Below, in pieces: positions 48,221-58,565 of a DNA stretch of 64,000 nt. This DNA comes from Syngnathus acus (taxonomy: Eukaryota > Chordata > Actinopteri > Syngnathiformes > Syngnathidae), in NCBI RefSeq assembly GCF_901709675.1, contig NC_051091.1, forward strand, positions 12,496,967-12,560,966. The letters run 5' to 3'. The notes beneath the pieces are model-generated. The model was not told the origin of the DNA. It saw only the letters and a program-made list of their open reading frames with translations, and ran no database searches. A program made the position numbers and the translations under genes. Within the stretch, counting starts at the first letter, position 1. Each line of letters begins with the position of its first letter.

Positions 48221-49842
48221 ATCTTTGTGTTGAATCAAAATAAAAGATTTGTTTTATTTTGAAAAACCATGATCAAAATTTTGATCGTATAATTTTGAAT
48301 GTAGATAGACATTTGAGATTAACTTGTATCTCAAAGTACCATCGAATTGAGACATATTTTCATGTAAGATTGACCTAACCTAACTCCCTTGACCTCAAAC
48401 ATGGGTATTTGCTAAGGTGTATGTGATCGTGTCTGATTTCATTCCTCCGATGTCTGACATTTGTTTTAAGGCAGGCATGTCAAACATACGGCCCGCGGGC
48501 CGGACCCGGCCCGTTGGATGATTTAATCCGGCCCGTCATAAATTTCTGAGTATGTCAAAAAAAGAAGCGAGTCACTAGCTCATTTCTATCAAAAGTTATG
48601 ATTCTTTAAAATAAATACAACTCAAAGGCTCCCTCCGGCCGCTAGAGGGCAGTAAATGTGTAAAAGAGCTCACGTCCAGCATGCGGCACTGACACGAGTT
48701 AGTACCAGGAAATAAACATTCGCAACGTGATGTGTCCAACTAGAAATAACTACTACTAAACAAGTTATCTATCGGTCAACAGACCCTTCCCAAAATGGCA
48801 CTGTCAAAAAAAAGAAAAGTGGACACGGAGTGCAGGGTTTTCCAGGAAAAATGGACTGAGAATTATTTATTCACAGAAGTGAGTGCAAAACCAGTGTGCT
48901 TGGTTTGTAATCAGCAAGTTGCAGTGTTCAAAGAGTTTAATATTCGGCGCCACTACGAGACTCATCATAAAGACAAGTATGACCACTTGAAAGGACAAAT
49001 AAGAAAAGACGAGATAAACAAATTGGTCGCTGGTCTGAAGAAACAGCAGTCTGCTTTTACGCGCAGCCGCGATATCGCTGATGGGGCTGTAAGAGCCAGC
49101 TACATTATTGCCAACGAGCTGGTGCAGGCATCCAAGCCATTTGCTGATGGGGAGTTTGTAAAAACATGCATGCTGAAGGCTGCAGAAGTCATTCATGCTG
49201 GCCTACCATACCACACTGACGTGCGCTGGTTAAGCAGAGGTGCAGTACTCAAGCGCTTCTTTGAGCTACAAGGCGAAATTGGACATTTTATGGAGAAGAA
49301 GGGACGCCCAGTAAAGGAACTTCAATGCAAGGAATGGGTGCAGGATCTTGCCTTCATGGTAGATATTACGCAACACTTGAATACACTTAACACTACATTG
49401 CAGGGCCGTAACAGAGTTGTCACTCAATATTACGACAGCATAAGTGCGTTCAAGATGAAACTGTCACTGTGGGAGACGCAGCTATCCAGCGGTGACACCA
49501 CGCACTTCTCATGTCTCACAGCTGTGCGTCCGAAGGCACCGGATCGTCCCGATTTGGATAAATATAAAGACAACATAACAGATTTGCTGCGAGAGTTTGA
49601 GCGGAGGTTTCAGGTTTTCAGTGAACTTGAGAACAAGTTCGGCTTTTTTCGCTCGCCATTTACAGTGAAGCCTTCTGATGTGCCAGCTGACATTCAGCTC
49701 GAGCTTATTGACTTGCAGTGCGATTCCGCTATGAAGGATAAATTTGGGTCCGTGGGATTGGATACGTTTTATCAGTATCTTGTGCCAGGTTACCCCAAAT
49801 TAACAGCCAGGGCTGCAAAGGTTCTCTCCATGTTTGGGACTA

Positions 49843-51453
49843 CCGTATTTTCCGCCCTAAAAGGCGCACCTAAAAACCTAAAATTTTCTCAAAAGCCGAC
49901 AGTGCGCCTTATAGGCCAGTGCGCCTTATATATGGATCAACTGATGAATTTGTTGATCCATACTGGTTGTACACAGTGCTCTGCCAAAATGTTTCAGTAC
50001 GTTTTAGTACGACTAGTAAATTACAAGGTCGCATCGCTTCCCAGCATTACGGCAACTGTAGTCAGGGGGCGTCACCGAATAGCTGTTGTACCCGCGAGGC
50101 TATTTCATGTCAAAATAGGCTGCTCTGTTAATGTTTCGAGTAAATCTACGGATCGATATGGAAGGGAAACATAGGTAAGTAGTACCAATGCGTTAGATCG
50201 AACTTTAGTCAGTTCCGATCATTTTATAGGAGATCGTTTGAGAAACGCGATTGTTTACACTTTGCTGAGGCTCATGGGAGATTGCGAGCTGAGGCTCGTG
50301 AGACTTTGCGGATGGCTAATGCTATTGCGATAGCTGCTATACGTACCAGGCTATTTCATGTCAAAATAGGCTGCTCTGTTAATGTTTCGAGTAAATCTAC
50401 GGATCGATATGGAAGGGAAACATAGGTAAGTAGTACCAATGCGTTAGATCGAACTTTAGTCAGTTCCGATCATTTTATAGGAGATCGTTTGAGAAACGCG
50501 ATTGTTTACACTTCGCTGAGGCTCATGGGAGATTGCGAGCTGAGGCTCGTGAGACTTTGCGGATGGCTAATGCTATTGCGATAGCTGCTATACGTACCAG
50601 GCTATTTCATGTCAAAATAGGCTGCTCTGTTAATGTTTCGAGTAAATCTACGGATCGATATGGAAGGGAAACATAGGTAAGTAGTACCAATGCGTTAGAT
50701 CGAACTTTAGTCAGTTCCGATCATTTTATAGGAGATTGTTTGAGAAACGCGATTGTTTACACTTTGCTGAGGCTCATGGGAGATTGCGAGCTGAGGCTCG
50801 TGAGACTTTGCGGATGGCTAATGCTATTGCGATAGCTGCTATACGTACCAGGCTATTTCATGTCAAAATAGGCTGCTCTGTTAATGTTTCGAGTAACTCT
50901 ACGGATCGATATGGAAGGGAAACATAGGTAAGTAGTACCAATGCGTTAGATCGAACTTTAGTCAGTTCCGATCATTTTATAGGAGATCGTTTGAGAAATG
51001 CGATTGTTTACACTTTGCTGAGGCTCATGGGAGATTGCGAGCTAAGGCTCGTGAGACTTTGCGGATGGCTAATGCTATTGCGATAGCTGCTATACGTACC
51101 AGGCTATTTCATGTCAAAATAGGCTGCTCTGTTAATGTTTCGAGTAAATCTACGGATCGATATGGAAGGGAAACATAGGTAAGTAGTACCAATGCGTTAG
51201 ATCGAACTTTAGTCAGTTCTGATCATTTTATAGGAGATCGTTTGAGAAACGCGATTGTTTACAGAGGGCTCGTTGGTTATTGGCTAGTGGATGCATACCG
51301 CAACCCTAGTCAACCTCAGTTTGATGCAGTATAGCTTCTATTTTATGCGCCTTATAATCCGGTGCGCCTTATATATGGACAAAGTTTTAAAATGGGCCGT
51401 TCATTGAAGGTGCGCCTTATAACCCGGTGCGCCTTTTAGGGCGGAAAATACGG
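49843..51453. mobile_element. 1,611-bp TA-flanked miniature element, long form (five 251-bp periods)
   Basis: It has the same 28-bp inverted ends and TA flanks (49841-49842 and 51454-51455) as the 858-bp copy at 16989-17846. Five starts of the 251-bp unit lie at 50098, 50349, 50600, 50851 and 51102, the last one partial. The length difference between the two copies is 753 bases, exactly three units. Splice-donor-like CATAG|GTAAGT recurs at 50175, 50426, 50677, 50928 and 51179. No transposase motif is seen. It is inserted in the hAT transposase frame. Confidence 0.93.
50098..51262. repeat. Tandem array of 251-bp units within the miniature element
   Basis: There are four full units and one partial unit with only scattered substitutions, such as a C/T change at about 50736 and an A/C change at about 50896. 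Within each unit, TGAGGCTCATGGGAGATTGCG and TGAGGCTCGTGAGACTTTGCG form a shorter degenerate internal duplication. Confidence 0.93.
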
Positions 51454-52261
51454 TACTTATCTTTGTGAACAGGTGTTCTCCGTGATGAACAATAATAAAA
51501 CAAAGCAGCGCTCAAGGTTAACAAATGAACACTTGAATGACATTCTTAAATGTGCTGCTACTCAGGATTTGACACCTGATATCGACGCACTTGTAAAGGC
51601 AAAAAGATGCCAAGTTTCAGGAGCCAGCAGCAGCAAGTAGACTGCAGGAGTGCAGTGAGAGAGAGAAAAAAGTGTGATGACACGACATTTGTTTGCACTC
51701 ATGAATACAGATCATTAAAAATAAGATTAATCTGGTTTCATATTAAAGACAATTAATATTGTGCAGTATATTCTCAGCTTCAGTAGGCCCAGCCTAGTAG
51801 TTTGAGCTGATGTAGTCTAATCTTATTGCCCATGCACTGCTAAAACTTTTATTTTGTATTTTTATTTATTATTATTTCAAAGCAGTATGACAATTAAGGC
51901 AAAACATTTTTTTTCATAGCTCCCACTTGAGTTTGTTTAGTGTGGTGAGTTGGTTCAGGTGTAAAACTGCATTCACTCAACTGTTAAAATAAACCAGTTG
52001 TTAACACATTCAATGCCAAACATGAAAATCATTTTTTTCTCCATTGTTTGTGAATAAATGTGCTTAGAAAAGATCCCTTGTCATCCGTGATTATAATATG
52101 TAGGGTAGGCTACAAATGTAGGCTGAATGATAAAGCATAGTACTGAAAAACAAAGCTAAATAGTTGGAGTTGACATTCTTTTACTGATCCGGCCCACCTG
52201 AGAACAGAAAGTCTTGATCCGGCCCCAGAGCCAAACTGAGTTTGACATGCCTGTTTTAAGG

Positions 52262-53387
52262 ACACATTGACAACTTGTCTGCCGGGCCTCATTCTTCTTT
52301 GTCGTGTCATCTTTCCTAACCAGTTTATCTGCCTGTTTAGGCCTAAGATAATATTTTACCTAAAAACTGAACCGTGGATGGAATGAATGAACACTGGCCA
52401 TGCATGAAATAAATAAAGATTGACCCATCCCACTTGCACAGAAGCGATTCAAGATAAGCGATGGATCCTTTTCTACTCCAAAACTGTCATTTAGGTAGCA
52501 CGTTAATAATATTTAAACTTTGTTGGTAACTTATTGACTACATGTCACATTGAATAGTCATCTCTTCACCCATTTTAAGTTTGTTTTTGCTGCTTCTATC
52601 CATCAAAGACAGACTCATTCCGGAGATATTGATTGGTTCTAAATTTAAAGCATAACTAATTGTAAACCTGAAGCCTGTAACACTTTGAAGCAGGGAATTT
52701 TGTAGACATGTCAATCAAAAGTAAGCATAGAGGTTGTTTGGCTCACTGCTACACTTTTATATTTACAAGGCCATTCTTGAACTTGTGCCCACTCACGTAC
52801 TCACACAGAGAATTGTCGATTCTTACAGTTTGCATTCAAATCACATCTTGTTGCCAAATGTTCCATTTGCACACACTGAGTTGGGGGGAAAAGGGCTTTT
52901 GTCCTCTACATGGAACCTGTTGCAAAAGGCCTGGAAGCTAAAAGAATGTATTTCATCCTGACTGAGAGCACTCGAGACAGCCTGCTTAACCATGTACGCC
53001 TGTAGGTAATTGTCATTTTAATTGTATTGAAGTTTTTTGTCTCCTCTTGGCCGGGACTCCTTTGAAAATTAGATTTTAAATTCAATGGGGGATTCCTGGA
53101 AAGGAAAAACAAAGTTATGCCTGAAAAGATCCAGGAAGTGTGTTGTTTTGGTATGAAGCTGCATTTTTGCCTTTTTCAAGGGTTCTTTGTAGACAAACCT
53201 GACTGCCCTGTCAGTGCACCAATTCCCACACAGTGCAGGTCCCAAGACGGGATGAAAATGCATTAAGAAAGGCAATCGGCATAAAAAAAGTCTCACTGAC
53301 AAGGAAACACGCAAGTCACGTCTTCAAAGTGGAACTTGTCTTTGGGATTTTGACCGATTGCAACTAAATTTGAACCCGATTGTTATG
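52262..53387. other. Intergenic
   Basis: No gene or bounded repeat recognised between the hAT and the LINE. Confidence 0.45.
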
Positions 53388-53399
53388 AATGTTATTGTT

Positions 53400-53989
53400 G
53401 TTGGCACTGGTGGAAGAGGTAAAGACGCTCCGTATGCTCAATGCTGAGAAGGACAAGCGGCTTGCCTACCTTGAAAGTCGGGTAGCGGACATCGAGCAAT
53501 ATACAAGAATAAATGACATTGTCATCACGGGAATAGCAATCAAACCTATATCTTATGCAAGGGCAGTGACGGCAAGTAACGATGGCTGTGAGCAACATGC
53601 AAGCTCAGCCGAGCAACAGGTAGCTGAGTTTCTGCAAACTAAAGGAATAACTATGGACTCCAACCAGGTTGAAGCATGTCATCCACTGCCCAGAAGAAAC
53701 AGTAACGACAAGCCTGCAGTCATTCTGAAATTTGTCAGCAGGAAGCACAAAGTTGCACTTCTAAAGCAGGGTAAGTTGCTCAAAGGTACAGACATCTACA
53801 TAAATGAACATTTGACAAAGACCAATGCGGATATTGCAAAGAAAGCACGTCACTTGAGAAGAATGAAAAAAATACAGAGTACATGGACCAGAAATTGCAA
53901 GATATACGTACATCAAGCTTAATGGATCACCAGAAGAGGCCAAGATACTGATGGTGAGGAGTATTGAGGAACTGGAAAAGCTCGAATAA
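53400..53989 (+). pseudogene. LINE ORF1, 5'-truncated and frameshifted
   Basis: The frame encodes a coiled-coil-like start (VEEVKTLRMLNAEKDKRL), RINDIVITGI and KPAVILKFVSRKHKVALLKQ, as in LINE ORF1 nucleic-acid-binding proteins. The open frame ends at 53922, but family-like sequence continues in a shifted frame from about 53911 to a stop at 53987-53989. This indicates a one-base shift near 53910. Confidence 0.8.
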
Positions 53990-54031
53990 GTATCCTCAAT
54001 AGAAAATCAACTGGAGTGGACTTGGAACTGA

Positions 54032-55594
54032 ATGGAGGTAACAACACAAAACACAAACATAATGCTCAGGGACACTACTCAAGCATCAAGCAACAATGGA
54101 CATGTAACACAGTGGATACAAGAACATGAACAACTCCAACTAACGTTTGATTACAGTGAAAGCAGCACTCTGGAAATAGATCAGGACATCGACCCAGACA
54201 ATAATTTCTTCTCCACCACAAACAACACATGTTATTATTACAGCAATGATCAGTACAATACGGACATCTTAACAAAAGATAAGCTATCTATTATCCATTT
54301 CAATAGCCGGAGTCTATATAAAAATTTTAGTAGCATTCGGGATTACTTAAACACATTCAAACAACCATTTATTATAATAACTATTTCTGAGACCTGGATT
54401 ACGACTGAGAAGGGAATGCACTTTGAGATGGAAGGCTATGAATTCATATACAACAACAGACAGAGTAAAGGTGGGGGTGGTGTTGCAATCTATGTTGCTT
54501 TGAATATGAAATTCAAGATTGTAGAGGCTATGACACAGGTGGTGGACAATCTTCTTGAATGCATTGACCTCAAAAAAGCTTTTGACACAATTAATCATAA
54601 TATACTATTCAATAAATTAGAAAAATATGGGATAAGGGGATTAGTATTAGACTGGATAAAGGGTTATCTGCGAGAACGGCAACAGTATGTAAAGTTGGGT
54701 AATCACTGTTCTGGATATTTGGAAATAGCTTGTGGTGTTCCACAAGGGTCAGTTTTAGGCCCAAAATTATTTATTTTGTATATAAATGACATGTGCAAAG
54801 TCTCTAAAGAACTAAAACTCGTCAATTTTGCAGATGACACAAATATCTTTTGTTCAGGTGATAACATCCAACAAGTGGAATCAGTGTTGAATGAGGAAAT
54901 GAAAAAAATAAAAATGTGGTTCGACTGGAACAAATGATCATTAAATGTAAGTAAGACCAAGTTTATGGTATTTGGCAAAGCGAACATAAAGATACGAATA
55001 GAAATAGATGGGACTGAAATTGAAAGGGTGCAGGAAAACAAATTTCTTGGGGTTATAATAGATGACAGGCTGAGTTGGAAGCCACACATCAAAAACGTAA
55101 AGTCTAAAATTTCAAGAAGCATGGCAGTCATATACAAAGCAAAAGAATTCCTGGATTATCATTCACTTCGTACACTTTATTGTTCTCTTGTCTTGCCCTA
55201 TTTGCATTACTGTGCTGAGGTTTGGGGGAATACTTATAAAACTTCACTAAAGCCACTTATCATTCTGCAGAAAAGAGCAATAAGGACTGTTCATAAAGTC
55301 AACTACTTGGAACACACAAATCCACTTTTCATACAATCCAAACTATTGAAATTCACTGACATAGTATCTTATCAAACAGCAATCATCATGTATAGGGCAA
55401 AAGCAAAACAACTACCAGACAATATCCAAAACTTATTTAGGAATCGGGAGGGAGGTTATAAGTTAAGGGGGAATCACAACTTCAAAATCTTAAACATAAG
55501 AACAACCTTAAAAGGTTTCTGTATAACTATAACCGGGGTCAAACTATGGAACAATCTAAGTGAGGAACTCAAGCAAAGTCCAAATATCCACTAG
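54032..55594 (+). pseudogene. LINE ORF2 (endonuclease/reverse transcriptase), internally deleted
   Basis: The N-terminal part holds endonuclease-like segments (IIHFNSRSLYKN, SETWITTE). The sequence then jumps near 54560-54575 to reverse-transcriptase motifs DLKKAFDTINH, GVPQGSVLGP and FADDTNIF. The rest of the endonuclease and the RT fingers are therefore missing. A TGA at 54935-54937 interrupts the frame, and the C-terminal region continues to 55594 (SLRTLYCSLVLPYLHYCAEVW). The element cannot mobilise itself. Confidence 0.88.
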
Positions 55595-55842
55595 TTTAAA
55601 AGAATGTACAAAAATATGTTGTTTAGCGGGTACAAAGGCTAAAAGTGCCAAAGGGCTACACACAAGTAAAAATGAAACAGAACAATAAGTGTGAAAGTGT
55701 GTCTACTTGTGTTCTGTTGTAGAATTACAGTATATGTTGAATCATTGGTTTAATGGATAAAGTGAGAAAGGGGTAGGAATCTAAAAAGCTATGCTTCCTC
55801 CTACTCCTTTTCGAGCATTCTTTATTGATTTCTTTACTTATG

Positions 55843-55873
<31 letters not shown>

Positions 55874-56040
55874 TAATTAATTTAATTTATTTATTTCTGT
55901 TTGTTGGTTTATTTTTTGTTTGTTTGTTGTATGGACTTATATGTGGCACTTTAGAGTGTTATTTGTTTTGTTTTGTTTTCTTTTTGTTTTGGATGTTCGA
56001 AATAAAGATATCAATCAATCAATCAATCAATGTTATTGTT

Positions 56041-56665
56041 ATTAAACTGCGGACAAGTCATCACGGTACACTTTCCTTTTTCCTGAGGAAATCTTGGCCT
56101 CGATAGCCACAAGGTCAACGATAACAGCATAGCAAGCATTGTGGTTCACTTCCTGTGAAACATGATGCCAAATTGACTTTTGAAATGCTCGTATGCAAAT
56201 AGTTGGATCTTGGGAAAAGCGATCCAAACGTAACGTTTTGCTAGATACAAAGATTAGTGTTAGCAAATGATATTTAAGGCAAATACTTGATGTGACATTC
56301 TGGGCTGTTTATATCTTCCTCTCTGAAAATGTAATTTGTGCTTGGCTCAAAAAAAGCTTTAGAGACGTTTCAAGCCTCATAATATTGTCATGAATTGAGG
56401 ACCCCCTGTAGTTAAAATGCAGAGTGAGAGTCAGGTGCCTTCTCACTCTCCCACTGTTCCCTGCGTAACTACAGGCGCTGGTCCAAGAAGGAGTGGGAAT
56501 GGGCCGCTCATTCACTGCAGCTGTGATGGTACTGAATGTGTATGGCGGAGTGGGAGGGAGGCTCTCAGGAATTTTAAGAGCGAGAGTTTAGAGGAAGCTC
56601 CAGGGGAAGGGAAACTGGAGCTGATTATTGTGTGAATAATAAAAAAATAAAAAATAAAAAAAAAC
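56041..56665. other. Intergenic
   Basis: No supported gene. AATAAA-rich sequence lies just before the miniature element at 56668. Confidence 0.4.
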
Positions 56666-56667
56666 TA

Positions 56668-56963
56668 CCGTATTTTCCGAACTATAAGGCGCACCTAAAA
56701 ACCTCCAATTTTCTCAAAAGCCGTATAATCAGGCGCGCCTTATTTATGGACCAATATTGAGCCACTACAGCAGAGGTGTCCAAAGTCCGGCCCGCGGGCC
56801 AAATGTATATATCTTATATATGGACAAAGTTTTAAAATGGGCCATTCATTGAAGGTGCGCTTTATAATCCGGTGCGCCTTATATATGGACAAAGTTTTAA
56901 AATGGGCCATTCATTGAAGGTGCGCCTTATAATCCAGTGCGCCTTATAGTGCGGAAAATACGG
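56668..56963. mobile_element. 296-bp TA-flanked miniature element related to 16989 and 49843
   Basis: Ends CCGTATTTTCCGAACTATAA and its near-inverse are flanked by TA (56666-56667 and 56964-56965). It holds tandem subterminal units (GCGCCTTATATATGGACAAA, GGCCATTCATTGAAGGTGCG) but no 251-bp unit. A short hAT-like terminus, AGAGGTGTCCAAAGTCCGGC, lies at about 56771-56805. Confidence 0.88.
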
Positions 56964-56965
56964 TA

Positions 56966-58565
56966 CAGTGAACTCTTGCTGTTTCTGGGGAGGTCAGGCA
57001 ATCGTCCATCACACTGCTGCACAGCTAATTTATTTGCAAGTACCCCAATGGCATTGTTTTTATGTGTCGCTTTCTCATTTTATTGCTCTGAAATGACCTA
57101 AGAACAACATGCGTCATTCAAACAAAGGCATTCATTCAAAAGCCCGGTATTAGTGGGTCAGTCTTTTGTCTCCTGTTGTAACTCATGTGTAACCCGTGAA
57201 ATCTCTTGGACATCATTCAAGATCCTGTCATCAGCTCCAGCCGCCCTCTAGGTCATAGGTAATGTCATTTTTTGTTACAGGTTATATGTAAATGAAACAG
57301 AACCATAGTGCAACAGCAACGACGCTTTTGTCTCAGAAATTATTGAAGTTTACACATTTCGCAAACTTGATTCAATGAAACAGAACCATGGTGCAACAGC
57401 AACGACGCTTTTGTCTCAGAAATTATTGAAGTTCACACATTTCGCAAACTTGATTCACTACAGTATTTCGCAAGAGCGGAACTCTAATTTGGTTGAACTC
57501 TGATCTCCTTTAGAATATTTGTCTTCTATTATGTATCGTACAGTGATTGTATCAAAAATGTCAATGTCATGATGAGGTTTTGTGTGATAGAGAAGCAGTG
57601 AGAAAATGCAGACTGTCAAGATTTTTTATTAGACACCAGTTCAGGAATAAACCCAATCAAACAGCCAATCATGGGCTCACTACAATTAAACATGAATCCA
57701 ACTGCAGCCACCACAACAGAGCAGATGGAAAAGTACACCGATTGAGAATTTATTTGGGGATCTAGTTTAGTGATTGATACATTCAAAAGTGACTTTTTCT
57801 TCATACATACCACATTTCATCATCCCAACACGTATGAGGTAGATGTTATTGTTTAAAAAAAACAAAAACAGCAAAGCCAGTTTCAGACTTAAAACACTAC
57901 AAGGATTTTCAACCACTCTGCCATGATCTAATTCCACTTAATTGGTGAGAAAACTACTTATTTACAAAAACTATAATGTCTCACAAAAGTGAGTATGCCT
58001 TTGACACTTTGAACCCAATTTGGACATTTGGTCTAGTCACTTTGTTTGCCAGTGGTCTAAACATTAATGGCTGTGCTCTATTTTGAGGGGACAATACATT
58101 TATTTATGCAAGCTGTGCACTACTTACTACATTTCTTGTGTTGTTCCATTACAATGTATAAACATGCAAGGTTTGTACTGACTTTTGAAACATTGATCCT
58201 TTCTTCATCTATCTATGCAAGCGACATATATTGACAAACAGTAGATGACTGAAGATACAACTATCTTTATACCTGTTGCCTTTTGTTTTTGTGTGTGTCA
58301 CTTTTGAGTAGATCATCTTTTTTGTGACATTTTTGTTCTGTGGTAAGTTTTTCGTAATGTAAAATATGCACAATAAATGCTCGTCTATTGCATAGGGAGA
58401 TTGTGGTTGAGGAATCTGAAGATAGTGTGGCAACATCCACTAACGTGGTGCTATGTTTGACATACGTGTCTGTAGATTCTGAAAGTGTTATCGTATAGAT
58501 CAACTCAAGGATAGTAAAGAACGAGAGCAACAGTCGTAAGATTAAAAATTAAAAATGCATTGCCG
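56966..58565. other. Intergenic / 3' flank of the alkaline phosphatase gene
   Basis: It contains the 83-bp tandem duplication at 57291-57456 and probably the phosphatase 3' untranslated region at the right. No gene is supported. Confidence 0.45.
57291..57456. repeat. 83-bp tandem duplication
   Basis: Two adjacent copies (57291-57373 and 57374-57456) start AATGAAACAGAACCAT. They differ at two positions by eye. Confidence 0.92.

Larger units (their letters stand above)
48795..51640 (+). pseudogene. hAT transposase (GTF2IRD2-type), internally deleted and split
   Basis: The frame opens at 48795 with a nuclear-signal-like MALSKKRK and a BED-like finger (CLVCNQQVAVFKEFNIRRHYETHH). At about 49194 the sequence passes directly from MLKAAEVI to LPYHTDVRWLSRG. 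In full-length relatives roughly 190 residues with most of the catalytic core lie between these, so the element cannot be autonomous. The frame reaches FGT at 49840, is cut by the TA-flanked element, and resumes at 51456 with YLCEQVFSVMNNNKTKQ, ending at TAG 51638-51640. The open frame that runs on to 50174 is a chimera whose last part comes from the inserted element. Confidence 0.88.
48472..52253 (+). mobile_element. hAT DNA transposon with GTF2IRD2-like transposase, interrupted by a miniature element
   Basis: Inverted ends CAGGCATGTCAAAC and GTTTGACATGCCTG are flanked by a perfect 8-bp duplication TTTTAAGG (48464-48471 and 52254-52261). Subterminal CCGGCCCG motifs occur near both ends. The plus strand encodes a transposase related to the one domesticated in GTF2IRD2, split by the element at 49843-51453. 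Removing that insertion gives a hAT of about 2.2 kb. Confidence 0.93.
53400..56028 (+). mobile_element. 5'-truncated LINE (L2/CR1-like) with ATCA tail
   Basis: A perfect 12-bp duplication AATGTTATTGTT (53388-53399 and 56029-56040) brackets the insertion. It starts inside ORF1 and continues through a decayed ORF2 (54032-55594). It ends with an ATT-rich segment (about 55841-55872), AATAAAGAT and an ATCA tandem tail (about 56009-56030). The tandem tail and protein type fit the L2/CR1 side of the Jockey superfamily (inferred). Confidence 0.92.

Noticed and set aside
48795-50174. A 459-codon open frame as a functional gene
   Set aside because: It is a decayed hAT transposase lacking most of its catalytic core, extended by chance into an inserted miniature element.
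50098-51262. Regular repeats that could suggest a CRISPR-like or satellite array
   Set aside because: Units are 251 bp, contiguous without spacers, and confined within a transposon with inverted ends in a vertebrate genome.
53389-53922. A 177-codon frame as a host coiled-coil gene
   Set aside because: It begins in the target duplication and is the 5'-truncated ORF1 of a LINE bounded by a 12-bp duplication and an ATCA tail.
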